A DNA stretch of 64,000 bases from Streptomyces sp. DHE7-1. Lineage in GTDB: Bacteria; Actinomycetota; Actinomycetes; Streptomycetales; Streptomycetaceae. Shown here in pieces: positions 45,321 through 53,783 of the stretch (its first letter is position 1; every line of letters begins with the position of its first letter). A model generated the notes under the pieces. The model was not told the DNA's origin and made no database searches. It saw only the letters and a program-made list of their open reading frames with translations. The position numbers and the translations under genes were made by a program. Location of the stretch: NCBI GenBank assembly GCA_016432725.1, contig JACJDG010000003.1, forward strand, positions 5,300,001 through 5,364,000, in the 5' to 3' direction.

Positions 45321-46748
45321 TCAGTCGCCCTGGCTGCCCAGGTGGTGCACCCGGACCATGTTGGTGGTGCCGGGGACGCCGGGGGGCGAGCCGGCGGTGA
45401 TGATCATCGTGTCACCGGGGTTGAAGCGGGCCAGCTTGGCCAGCTCCTGGTCCACCATGTCGACCATCTCGTCGGTGCTGTTGACGAACGGGACGATGTG
45501 CGACTCCACGCCCCAGCTCAGCGTGAGCTGGTTGCGGGTGCCCTCGTCGGTGGTGAAGGCCAGGATCGGCTGGGCCGCGCGGTAGCGGGACAGACGGCGG
45601 GCGGTGTCACCGGACTTGGTGAAGGCGATCAGGCCCTTGCCGCCGAGGAAGTCGGCGATCTCGGCGGCGGCACGGGCGACCGAACCGCCCTGCGTGCGCG
45701 GCTTCTTGCCGGGGACGAGGGGCTGCAGGCCCTTGGCGAGCAGCTCCTCCTCGGCGGCGCTGACGATCTTCGACATCGTCCTGACGGTCTCGACCGGGTA
45801 GGCGCCCACCGAGGACTCCGCCGACAGCATGACCGCGTCCGCGCCGTCCAGGATCGCGTTGGCCACGTCGGAGGCCTCGGCGCGGGTCGGGCGGGAGTTG
45901 GTGATCATCGACTCCATCATCTGGGTCGCCACGATCACCGGCTTGGCGTTGCGCCGGCACAGCTCGATCAGGCGCTTCTGCACCATCGGGACCTTCTCGA
46001 GCGGGTACTCGACCGCCAGGTCGCCACGGGCCACCATCACACCGTCGAACGCCATCACGACGTCCGTCATGTTCTCGACCGCCTGCGGCTTCTCCACCTT
46101 GGCGATCACCGGGACCCTGCGGCCCTCCTCGTCCATCACCCGGTGCACGTCGTTGACGTCCTTGGCGTCCCGGACGAAGGACAGGGCGACCATGTCGCAG
46201 CCCATGCGGAGGGCGAAGCGGAGGTCCTCCACGTCCTTCTCGGACAGCGCGGGCACGTTGACGGCCGTGCCGGGCAGGTTGATGCCCTTGTGGTCGGAGA
46301 CCACGCCGCCCTCGATGACGACCGTCCGCACCCGGGGGCCCTCGACGTCCAGGACCTTCAGCTCGACGTTGCCGTCGTTGATCAGGATCTGGTCGCCGTC
46401 CGAGACGTCGCCCGGCAGCCCCTTGTAGGTCGTCCCGCAGATCTGCTTGTCACCCGGGACGTCCTCGGTGGTGATGACGAACTCGTCACCCCGCTCGAGT
46501 TCGACCGGGCCCTCGGCGAAGGTCTCCAGGCGGATCTTCGGGCCCTGCAGGTCGGCGAGGACACCGATGGCCCGGCCGGTCTCCTTGGACGCGGCCCGGA
46601 CGCGGTCGTACCGCGCCTGGTGCTCGGCCTGGGAGCCGTGGCTGAAGTTGAAGCGGGCCACATTCATACCCGCCTCGATCATGGCGACGAGCATCTCGTG
46701 GGAGTCGACCGCGGGGCCGAGAGTACAGACGATTTTCGAACGGCGCAT
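45321..46748 (-). CDS. pyk: Pyruvate kinase
   Basis: 475 aa from ATG 46748. It transfers phosphate from phosphoenolpyruvate to ADP at the end of glycolysis. Motifs: RRSKIVCTLGPA, NVARFNFSHG, ADLQGPKIR (domain A), IAKVEKPQAVENM with the catalytic Lys, VMVARGDLAVE, and ATQMMESMITNSRPTRAE. Residues 70-165 form the B domain lid. The C-terminal regulatory domain ends GTTNMVRVHHLGSQGD. It is the last gene of a minus-strand run after ackA, with a 99-nt gap. Confidence 0.97.
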   Translation of the reverse strand: MRRSKIVCTLGPAVDSHEMLVAMIEAGMNVARFNFSHGSQAEHQARYDRVRAASKETGRAIGVLADLQGPKIRLETFAEGPVELERGDEFVITTEDVPGDKQICGTTYKGLPGDVSDGDQILINDGNVELKVLDVEGPRVRTVVIEGGVVSDHKGINLPGTAVNVPALSEKDVEDLRFALRMGCDMVALSFVRDAKDVNDVHRVMDEEGRRVPVIAKVEKPQAVENMTDVVMAFDGVMVARGDLAVEYPLEKVPMVQKRLIELCRRNAKPVIVATQMMESMITNSRPTRAEASDVANAILDGADAVMLSAESSVGAYPVETVRTMSKIVSAAEEELLAKGLQPLVPGKKPRTQGGSVARAAAEIADFLGGKGLIAFTKSGDTARRLSRYRAAQPILAFTTDEGTRNQLTLSWGVESHIVPFVNSTDEMVDMVDQELAKLARFNPGDTMIITAGSPPGVPGTTNMVRVHHLGSQGD

Positions 46749-46847
46749 GGGGCGATCCTATCGGTTTGTTTCGCTGCGGAATATTCCGTCTGGCGGAAGA
46801 TACAAATGGGCGGACATGCGCTCAGGCGTGTTACTCCGGTGTATTGC

Positions 46848-48059
46848 TCAGTGCTTCTTTCCGACCAGTTCGTAGGTCTGTGTCGCGATCTCCAGTTCCT
46901 CGTCGGTCGGCACCACCGCGACCGCCACCCGGGCGGACGCGGGCGAGATCAGACGGGGCCCACCGCCGCGCACCGCGTTCAGCTCGCCTTCGACCGCCAG
47001 GCCCAGGGGCTCCAGGCCGGCGATCGCCGCCTCGCGCACCGGCGCGGCGTTCTCGCCGACCCCGGCCGTGAACGCGACCGCGTCCACCCGGCCGAGCACC
47101 GCGAAATAGGCACCGATGTACTTCTTGAGCCGGTGAATGTAAATGTCGAAGGCGAGGGCGGCCTCTTCGTCGCCCTCGTCGATCCGGCGGCGGATCTCCC
47201 GCATGTCATTGTCCCCGCACAGCCCGAACAGGCCGCTCCTCTTGTTGAGAAGACCATCGATCTCGTCCATGGACATTCCGCCGACACGAGCCAAATGGAA
47301 GATGACGGCCGGGTCCAGATCTCCGGATCGCGTACCCATCACCAGCCCCTCCAAAGGCGTCATCCCCATCGAGGTGTCCACGCACCGCCCGTTCTCGACC
47401 GCGGACGCCGAGGCGCCGTTGCCGAGGTGCAGCACGATCACGTTCACCTCCGAGGGGTCCTTGCCCAGCAGCCGCGCCGTCCGTCGGGAGACGTACGCGT
47501 GCGAGGTGCCGTGGAACCCGTAACGGCGGATGCGGTGCCGGTCCGCGATCCTCGGGTCGATCGCGTAGCGCGCCGCGGACTCCGGCATCGTCGTGTGGAA
47601 GGCCGTGTCGAAGACGGCCACCTGGGGCAGGTCCGGGCGCAGCGCCGTCGCGGTGCGGATACCGGTCAGGTTGGCCGGGTTGTGCAGCGGCGCGACCGGG
47701 ATCAGCCGCTCGATCTCGGTGAGCACCGCCTCGTCGATCACGGTCGGCTCGGTGAAGAACATGCCGCCGTGCACCACCCGGTGCCCGATCGCGGCCAGCT
47801 CCGGCGAGTCCAGGCCCACGCCGTCCCGGGCCAGTTCCTCGGCGACGGCCTTCAGCGCCGCGTCGTGGTCGGCGATCGGCCCGTTCTGCTCCCGGGTCTC
47901 GCCGCTCGGCACACAGGTGTGCTCCAGCCGCGAGGTCTGCTCGCCGATCCGCTCGACCAGCCCCACCGCCAGCCGGCTGCTGTCCCGCATGTCCAGGAGC
48001 TGGTACTTCACCGACGAGGAGCCGGAGTTGAGGACGAGGACTCGGGTGGGGGAGGTCAC
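46848..48059 (-). CDS. ackA: Acetate kinase
   Basis: 403 aa from GTG 48059, overlapping the pta stop by GTGA, so coupled to it. It makes ATP and acetate from acetyl phosphate, or the reverse. Motifs: VLVLNSGSSSVKYQLL (phosphate 1), HRVVHGG, AVFDTAFH, RRYGFHGTSHAYVSRR, HLGNGASASAVENGRCVDTSMGMTPLEG and FTAGVGENAAPVRE. Length and spacing are standard. Confidence 0.97.
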   Translation of the reverse strand: MTSPTRVLVLNSGSSSVKYQLLDMRDSSRLAVGLVERIGEQTSRLEHTCVPSGETREQNGPIADHDAALKAVAEELARDGVGLDSPELAAIGHRVVHGGMFFTEPTVIDEAVLTEIERLIPVAPLHNPANLTGIRTATALRPDLPQVAVFDTAFHTTMPESAARYAIDPRIADRHRIRRYGFHGTSHAYVSRRTARLLGKDPSEVNVIVLHLGNGASASAVENGRCVDTSMGMTPLEGLVMGTRSGDLDPAVIFHLARVGGMSMDEIDGLLNKRSGLFGLCGDNDMREIRRRIDEGDEEAALAFDIYIHRLKKYIGAYFAVLGRVDAVAFTAGVGENAAPVREAAIAGLEPLGLAVEGELNAVRGGGPRLISPASARVAVAVVPTDEELEIATQTYELVGKKH

Positions 48060-50146
48060 TGCTCTGCCGCCTTGTCGCTGGGGGTCTGGGCCTGGATCGC
48101 CGTGATGGCGACGGTGTTGACGATGTCCTGGACGAGCGCGCCCCGGGACAGGTCGTTGACCGGCTTGCGCAGGCCCTGCAGCACCGGGCCGACGGCGATG
48201 GCACCGGCCGAGCGCTGCACGGCCTTGTAGGTGTTGTTCCCGGTGTTGAGGTCGGGGAAGATCAGCACGGTGGCCTGGCCGGCGACCTCCGAGCCGGGCA
48301 GCTTGGTGGCGGCCACGGAGGGTTCCACGGCCGCGTCGTACTGGATCGGCCCCTCGATCTTCAGGTCCGGCCGCCGCGAGCGCGCCAGCTCGGTGGCCTG
48401 GCGCACCTTGTCGACGTCCGCGCCCGAACCGGACGTACCCGTGGAGTACGACAGCATCGCGATCCGCGGCTCCACCCCGAACCGCGCGGCCGTGACCGCC
48501 GACTGGATCGCGATGTCCGCCAGTTGCTCGGCGTTCGGGTCCGGGTTGACCGCGCAGTCGCCGTAGACCAGCACCTTGTCGGCCAGGCACATGAAGAAGA
48601 CGGAGGAGACGATCGAGGAGTCCGGCCGCGTCTTGATGATCTCGAACGCCGGCCGGATGGTGGCGGCCGTGGAGTGCACCGAGCCGGACACCATGCCGTC
48701 GGCCAGGCCCTCCTGCACCATCAGGGTGCCGAAGTAGTTCACGTCCGACACGACGTCGTAGGCCAGTTCCACGGTCACACCCCGGTGGGCGCGCAACTGG
48801 GCGTACCGCTCGGCGAAGGCGTCGCGCAGCTCGGAGGTGGCGGGGTCGATCACCTGGCTGTCGCCGAGGTCGATGCCCAGGTCGGCCGCCTTCTTGCGGA
48901 TCCGGTCGGCCGGGCCGAGCAGGGTCAGGTCGCACACGCCCCGGCGCAGCAGCACCTCGGCGGCGTGCAGCACCCGCTCCTCGGAGCCCTCCGGCAGGAC
49001 GACCCGGCGCCGGTCCGAGCGGGCCTGCTCCAGCAGCTTGTGCTCGAACATCATCGGGGTCACCCGGTCGCTGCTCGGGGCCGAGACGCGGCGCGCGAGG
49101 TCCGCGGAGTCGGCGTACCGCTCGAACAGGCCGAGCGCGGTCTCCGCCTTGCGCGGGGTGGCCGCGGTCATCTTCCCCTCCATGGAGAAGAGCCGCTCGG
49201 CGGTGGGGAAGCTGTTGCCGGCGACGGAGATCACCGGGGTGCCGGGGGCGAGGCGGGCGGCCAGGGTGAGGATCTCCTGGCTCGGCACCTCGTTCAGGGT
49301 GAGCAGCACACCGGCTATCGGCGGGGTACCGGCGCTGTGCGCGGCCAGCGAACCGACGACCAGGTCGGCCCGGTCGCCCGGGGTCACCACCAGGCAGCCC
49401 GGGGTCAGCGCGGTCAGGAGGTTGGGCAGCATCGCGCCGCCGAACACGAAGTCCAGGGCGTCCCGGGCGAGCCCGGAGTCGTCGCCGAGCAGCACCCGGG
49501 CGCCCAGGGTCTGGGCGATCTGCGCGACCGTGGGCGCGGACAGCGCGGGCTCGTCCGGCAGCACGTACACGGGCACCGGCAGCCGGTCCGCCAGCCGCCC
49601 GGCGATCTCCTCGCGGTCCTCGCGGTCCACCCGGTTGGCGACCATGGCCAGCACGTCGCAGCCGAGCCCGTCGTACGCCCGGAACGCGTTGCGGATCTCC
49701 GCGCGCACCGAGTCGGCGGGCTGTGCGCGGCCGCCCACCACCGGGATCACGGACGCGCCGAACTCGTTGGCCAGGCGGGCGTTCAGGGAGAGTTCGTCGG
49801 GGAGCTGGGTGCCGGCGAAGTCGGTGCCGAGGACGAGGACGACGTCGTAGTCGCGGGCCACCAGGTGGAATCGGTCGACCAGGGTGGAGACCAGTTCGTC
49901 GGTGCCCTGCTCGGCCTGGAGGGCGGACGCCTCGACGTAGTCCATGCCGTAGACGGTGGCCGGGTCCTGTGAGAGCCGGTACCGGGTCCGCAGCAGCTCG
50001 AACATCCGGTCGGGTCCATCGTGGACCAGGGGCCGGAACACGCCCACCCGGTCCACCTGCCGGGTCAGCAGCTCCATGACCCCCAGCTCCACCACCTGGC
50101 GGCCGTCGCCGCGGTCGATGCCGGTCACGTACACGCTGCGCGTCAC
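48056..50146 (-). CDS. pta: Phosphate acetyltransferase, long two-domain form
   Basis: 696 aa from ATG 50146. The first 330 residues are the DRTGG/P-loop-like regulatory region (SVYVTGIDRGDGRQVVELGVMELLTRQV, YDVVLVLGTDFAG). Residues about 365-690 are the catalytic PTA_PTB domain (VVLPEGSEERVLHAAEVLLRRGVCDLTLLGPADRI, MVSGSVHSTAATIRPAFEIIKTRPDSSIVSSVFFM, FPDLNTGNNTYKAVQRSAGAIAVGPVLQGLRKPVNDLSRGA). It converts acetyl-CoA and phosphate to acetyl phosphate. It is divergent from pfkA. Confidence 0.96.
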   Translation of the reverse strand: MTRSVYVTGIDRGDGRQVVELGVMELLTRQVDRVGVFRPLVHDGPDRMFELLRTRYRLSQDPATVYGMDYVEASALQAEQGTDELVSTLVDRFHLVARDYDVVLVLGTDFAGTQLPDELSLNARLANEFGASVIPVVGGRAQPADSVRAEIRNAFRAYDGLGCDVLAMVANRVDREDREEIAGRLADRLPVPVYVLPDEPALSAPTVAQIAQTLGARVLLGDDSGLARDALDFVFGGAMLPNLLTALTPGCLVVTPGDRADLVVGSLAAHSAGTPPIAGVLLTLNEVPSQEILTLAARLAPGTPVISVAGNSFPTAERLFSMEGKMTAATPRKAETALGLFERYADSADLARRVSAPSSDRVTPMMFEHKLLEQARSDRRRVVLPEGSEERVLHAAEVLLRRGVCDLTLLGPADRIRKKAADLGIDLGDSQVIDPATSELRDAFAERYAQLRAHRGVTVELAYDVVSDVNYFGTLMVQEGLADGMVSGSVHSTAATIRPAFEIIKTRPDSSIVSSVFFMCLADKVLVYGDCAVNPDPNAEQLADIAIQSAVTAARFGVEPRIAMLSYSTGTSGSGADVDKVRQATELARSRRPDLKIEGPIQYDAAVEPSVAATKLPGSEVAGQATVLIFPDLNTGNNTYKAVQRSAGAIAVGPVLQGLRKPVNDLSRGALVQDIVNTVAITAIQAQTPSDKAAEQ

Positions 50147-50250
50147 GTGTGCACTCCGTTCCTGATGTTCGACGTCTCGCCGTCTCGCCGGTCTCGTCCG
50201 CTGCTCACAGTCCGTGGCACAAAAATCGCCCGCCCAGACGAGCGGAACCC

Positions 50251-50291
50251 TCTTGACAATACCCCGGTGAGGGTTAAGGCGCCCGTCAAGA
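50251..50291. promoter_or_regulatory. Inverted repeat and candidate -35 elements between pta and pfkA
   Basis: TCTTGAC (50251-50257) and GTCAAGA (50285-50291) are perfect 7-bp arms 27 nt apart, so each strand has a TTGAC -35-like hexamer facing the other. TTGACA (50253-50258) would serve pfkA and TTGACG, read on the minus strand, would serve pta. The -10 elements are not clear. This overlap would let the two divergent promoters compete. Confidence 0.45.
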
Positions 50292-50366
50292 CATCACCCG
50301 GCCGGCGGACGTGAAACAATCGGGAGAGGCTCACAGGTACCGACAGCGAGCAGGAGACACAGCACG

Positions 50367-51392
50367 ATGCGCATCGGAGTTCTCACCGCAGGCGGCGACT
50401 GCCCCGGCCTGAACGCCGTGATCCGGTCGGTCGTGCACCGGGCGGTGGCGCAGTACGGCGACGAGGTCATCGGCTTCGAGGACGGCTACCGGGGTCTGCT
50501 CGACCGGCACTACCGCGCCCTCGACCTCGACGCGGTCAGCGGCATCCTGGCCCGCGGCGGCACCATCCTCGGCTCCTCCCGGCTCGAGCGGGACCGGCTG
50601 CGCGAGGCCTGCGACAAGGCCACCGACATGGTCGAGGAGTTCGGCATCGACGCGCTGATCCCGATCGGCGGCGAGGGCACCCTGACGGCGGCCCGCATGC
50701 TCTCCGACGCCGGTCTGCCGGTCGTGGGCGTCCCGAAGACCATCGACAACGACATCTCCTCCACCGACCGCACCTTCGGCTTCGACACGGCCGTCGGCGT
50801 GGCCACGGAGGCCATGGACCGCCTGAAGACCACGGCCGAGTCCCACCAGCGCGTGATGGTCGTCGAGGTCATGGGCCGGCACGCCGGCTGGATCGCCCTG
50901 GAGTCCGGCATGGCCGCCGGCGCCCACGGCATCTGCCTGCCGGAGCGCTCCTTCGACCCGGCCGACCTGGTCAAGATGGTCGAGGAACGCTTCGCCCGCG
51001 GCAAGAAGTTCGCCGTCATCTGCGTCGCCGAGGGCGCCCACCCCGCCGAGGGCAGCATGGACTACGGCAAGGGCGAGATCGACCAGTACGGCCACGAGCG
51101 CTTCCTGGGCATCGGCACCGCGCTGGCCTACGAACTGGAGCGGCGCCTCGGCAAGGAGGCCAAGCCGGTCATCCTCGGCCACGTCCAGCGCGGCGGCGTT
51201 CCCACCGCCTACGACCGCGTCCTCGCCACGCGCTTCGGCTGGCACGCCGTCGAGGCCGCGCACCGCGGCGAGTTCGGCCGGATGACCGCGCTGCGCGGCA
51301 CCGACATCGTGATGGTGCCGCTCGCGGAGGCCGTCACCGAGCTGAAGACGGTCCCGAAGGACCGCATGGACGAGGCGGAGTCGGTCTTCTAG
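50367..51392 (+). CDS. pfkA: 6-phosphofructokinase, group III actinobacterial type
   Basis: 341 aa from ATG 50367. It phosphorylates fructose 6-phosphate. The nucleotide loop MRIGVLTAGGDCPGLNAVIR, IPIGGEGTLTAARML, VPKTIDNDISSTDRTFGFDTA and the substrate loop VVEVMGRHAGWIA are standard. The phosphoryl-donor residues read GGEGT (Gly retained as in ATP enzymes) with PKTIDND (Lys, common in PPi enzymes). That mixed set is typical of actinobacterial ATP-dependent PFKs, as in S. coelicolor. It is convergent with the HTH gene, 14 bp away. Confidence 0.95.
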   Translation: MRIGVLTAGGDCPGLNAVIRSVVHRAVAQYGDEVIGFEDGYRGLLDRHYRALDLDAVSGILARGGTILGSSRLERDRLREACDKATDMVEEFGIDALIPIGGEGTLTAARMLSDAGLPVVGVPKTIDNDISSTDRTFGFDTAVGVATEAMDRLKTTAESHQRVMVVEVMGRHAGWIALESGMAAGAHGICLPERSFDPADLVKMVEERFARGKKFAVICVAEGAHPAEGSMDYGKGEIDQYGHERFLGIGTALAYELERRLGKEAKPVILGHVQRGGVPTAYDRVLATRFGWHAVEAAHRGEFGRMTALRGTDIVMVPLAEAVTELKTVPKDRMDEAESVF

Positions 51393-51406
51393 GAACCGCG
51401 CGTCCG

Positions 51407-52114
51407 CTACGGGCTGCCGGACTCCACCGCCGCCCAGAAGTGGCCGACGATCCGGTCGAGGAACTCCCGGCCGGACTCCCCGGCTCCGCTGCCGCCGCCA
51501 CCCCAGCCGAGGGTGGCGGCCATGCGCCCCTGGTAGTCCTGGTGCAGCTCGCGCAGCACCCCCTCCACGACACCCTGGTCCAGCGGCACCAGCCTCGTCA
51601 CCGGCCGCACCTGGGCCTGCCAGCGGGTCGTCACGGCGCCGCGCAGCAGGCCGGCGAGCCCCGCCTCCCGGCCCGTGACGGCCACGAAGTCGGGCGGTGC
51701 CAGCTCCAGCACCCGGGCGAGGGCGGCCGACTGACGCTCGTCGCCGCGCCACTGCCCGCTCTCCTCCATCCGCAGATACCCGCGCGGTTCCACACCGACG
51801 GCGCGGGCGACGTCCTCGGGCGCGATCCCGCGGGCCACGCGGTGCTCCCGCAGGGTCCTCGGACGGCTCATGAGTTCTCCCGGAGAGCACCACAACACCC
51901 CGGAGAGCGCGGTGAGTTCCGGACCGCCGGGGGCCGCGGCACCGCGCTCCCAGGCGACGACGAGGCCGGGTGTCACGTACGGCAGCCCGTACGAGACCCG
52001 CATCGCGTGGGCGACGTGCTCGGGCCCCATGCCGAGGGCGGCCCGGAGCCTGCGGGCGGCCTGGGCGTCGAACGGGGGACCGGCCGGACCGGGCGAAGGC
52101 GGAGGTGGGCGCAC
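51407..52114 (-). CDS. Helix-turn-helix (XRE-like) DNA-binding protein
   Basis: 235 aa from GTG 52114 (MRPPPPSPGPAGPPFDAQAARRLRAALGM). Two HTH modules can be read. Module 1: QAARRLRAALGMGPEHVAHAMRVSYGLPYVTPGLVVAWERG...PELTALSGVLWCSPGELM. Module 2: TLREHRVARGIAPEDVARAVGVEPRGYLRMEESGQWRGDERQSAALARVLEL. The double-HTH arrangement with the CSPGEL turn is common in Streptomyces regulators of unknown target. The C-terminal 90 residues are helical. It lies downstream of and in the same direction as the nucleosidase gene (97-bp gap). Confidence 0.75.
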   Translation of the reverse strand: MRPPPPSPGPAGPPFDAQAARRLRAALGMGPEHVAHAMRVSYGLPYVTPGLVVAWERGAAAPGGPELTALSGVLWCSPGELMSRPRTLREHRVARGIAPEDVARAVGVEPRGYLRMEESGQWRGDERQSAALARVLELAPPDFVAVTGREAGLAGLLRGAVTTRWQAQVRPVTRLVPLDQGVVEGVLRELHQDYQGRMAATLGWGGGGSGAGESGREFLDRIVGHFWAAVESGSP

Positions 52115-52211
52115 CCGGCCCAGGCTAAGGCCGCGACCGGCGGGGCGACTACGGTGGGTTCGACCAGGATCACCGGTTGTGGACGCTCCCGCTTTTGGAC
52201 GTTCGGATGGG

Positions 52212-53057
52212 TCAGCGGTCCCGCACCTGCTTGCCGATGACCGGGCCGTGGAAGGTGCCGCCGCGGAAGTCGATGTGGTCGCCGCCGCGGCTTCCCCCGG
52301 GGCCCTCCTCCGAGTCGGCCGGGGCCCGGCCGCGGGGCCGGTGTCCGCGCAGCACCGCCACCGCCAGCCGCGCGGCCTGCGCCGCGGCCAGCGTCTGTGA
52401 ACCCCGGGCGTCCGCACGGTGCTTGGCCGCGTCGGCGTGGTCGCTGATGCCCCGGATGACGAGGGCGTCCACCTGGCCGTTGAGATGGGCCGCGTGGGCC
52501 GCTCCCCAGCCCTCCATCTCGATCGCGCCGGCGTCGTCGTAGTGGGTGCGCAGATGCCGTGCGAGCCCGGACCCCGCGTCGGCCAGCACGACCGCCCCGG
52601 TGGCGATGGGCATGAAGTGGGCCCGCAGACCGGGCAGATCGCGTGCCGCCGCGCGGGCCGCCTGCTCCAGCGCGTGGGAGCAGGGCAGGGCGCGGGGCCG
52701 GACCAAAAAGCCCTCGGGGGTCTGCTTGCCGCCGTGGACCTCGTAGACCTGGGTGCCGACCACGACGTCCCCGATCGCGATGTCCGCCTTCAGGCCGCCC
52801 GCGACCCCCACGAACAGCACGGCCTCGGCGCCGAGCCGGTCGACGAGCGAAGTCGTCAGGGCCGCGGCGTTGGCGGCGCCCACACCCAGCTCCGCGAGGG
52901 CGACGCACCAGTCGGTACCGGGCAGCGTGCCCCGTTCGACGCGGGTCCCGCCGGGGCGGTGCACCAGCTCCTCGCGCTCCTCGACGTGCTGTCGCACCGC
53001 CGCGTACTCCGACGGGAGTGCGGTCAGGACCAGAACCGTGGGCTTCGTCTGCGGCAC
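52212..53057 (-). CDS. PNP/UDP-family nucleosidase (MTA/SAH nucleosidase-like) with a short glycine-rich tail
   Basis: 281 aa from GTG 53057 (VPQTKPTVLVLTALPSEYAAVRQHV). The fold is nucleoside phosphorylase/hydrolase: LVLTALPSEY, VLFVGVAGGLKADIAIGDVVVGTQVY and GAIEMEGWGAAHAAHLNGQVDALVIRGISDHADAAK, with the GxxEMEG ribose-binding motif (Glu in EMEG) and the catalytic Asp in ISDHAD. The C-terminal 40 residues are not part of the enzyme fold: a charged linker (RGRAPADSEEGPGGSRGG) and DHIDFRGGTFHGPVIGKQ. From memory, that short motif appears on actinobacterial NTPase and TPR signalling proteins. It is divergent, across 33 bp, from a four-helix membrane protein. Confidence 0.85.
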   Translation of the reverse strand: MPQTKPTVLVLTALPSEYAAVRQHVEEREELVHRPGGTRVERGTLPGTDWCVALAELGVGAANAAALTTSLVDRLGAEAVLFVGVAGGLKADIAIGDVVVGTQVYEVHGGKQTPEGFLVRPRALPCSHALEQAARAAARDLPGLRAHFMPIATGAVVLADAGSGLARHLRTHYDDAGAIEMEGWGAAHAAHLNGQVDALVIRGISDHADAAKHRADARGSQTLAAAQAARLAVAVLRGHRPRGRAPADSEEGPGGSRGGDHIDFRGGTFHGPVIGKQVRDR

Positions 53058-53090
53058 ACTCTTAAGGTACTGCGGGGGGAAGGGGCGCAC

Positions 53091-53708
53091 GTGGCCGAAC
53101 GAGACGTCAGCGTGGGGCAGTTGCTGCTCACCGAGTACCAGACGATCAAGGACGAGCAGAAGACGCGGATCGGGTTCCGGGACAACCTGCTCTACGTCAC
53201 GCTGACCGTGGTCGCCGCGGTGATCGCCGCCGCCGCGCAGGCCCGGCAGACCGCGATGCTGCTGGCGCTGCCGCCCGTGTGCGTCGTGCTCGGGTGGACG
53301 TACCTGGTCAACGACCAGAAGATCTCGGCCATCGGGGCCTATGTGCGCGAGGAACTGGGGCCCCGGCTCGCCGAGGCGGCGCGGGTGCGGGATTCCGAGA
53401 TCTTCCGGTGGGAGGTCGCCCACCGGGGCGACGCGCGGCGGGTGTCGCGCAAGGCCGCCCAGTGCGTGGTGGACCTGCTGGCCTTCTGCGTCGTGCCGCT
53501 CAGCGCGCTGACCGTCTACTGGGTGGGGGACGACGTGTCGCCGGGGCTTGCGGTCCTGTCCGTCCTGGAGGCGGTCTCGCTGGCCGCACTGGGGGTGTAC
53601 ATCGTCCAGTACGCCGTGCCGTTCGGGGCGGGAGACGCCGGGCCGCCGGGCGGCGGTGCGACGGGCGGCGGTGCGGCGGCCGGCGGTGCCGGAGGCGGCG
53701 CGCAGTGA
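53091..53708 (+). CDS. Four-helix membrane protein divergent from the nucleosidase
   Basis: 205 aa from GTG 53091. A soluble helix (DVSVGQLLLTEYQTIKDEQKTRIGFRDN) precedes a helical pair (LLYVTLTVVAAVIAAAAQA, TAMLLALPPVCVVLGWTYLVN). Then come a soluble amphipathic stretch (QKISAIGAYVREELGPRLAEAARVRDSEIFRWEVAHRGDARRVSRKA) and a second helical pair (CVVDLLAFCVVPLSALTVYWV, LAVLSVLEAVSLAALGVYIVQYAV). The C-terminus is Gly/Ala-rich. I know no family. The 2+2 helix layout resembles membrane effectors found beside nucleotide-signalling genes in bacterial defence systems, but this is inference. Confidence 0.7.
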   Translation: MAERDVSVGQLLLTEYQTIKDEQKTRIGFRDNLLYVTLTVVAAVIAAAAQARQTAMLLALPPVCVVLGWTYLVNDQKISAIGAYVREELGPRLAEAARVRDSEIFRWEVAHRGDARRVSRKAAQCVVDLLAFCVVPLSALTVYWVGDDVSPGLAVLSVLEAVSLAALGVYIVQYAVPFGAGDAGPPGGGATGGGAAAGGAGGGAQ

Positions 53709-53783
53709 GCGGCCGCGGCCACCGGACCGGCCGCGGCTGCCGCCCGGAGGTCACCGACTCCGCCGCGGCCACCGGCCCGGTGA

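Noticed and set aside
45297..48230. Open frame of 977 codons on the plus strand opposite pyk and ackA
   Set aside because: It is antisense to two clear metabolic genes, with His/Asp/Arg/Gly/Val-biased translation typical of codon-position shadow, and it crosses the boundary of two real genes.
52115..52211. Extra small gene between the HTH and nucleosidase genes
   Set aside because: Only 97 bp, no start with RBS, and the region is needed for the HTH promoter.
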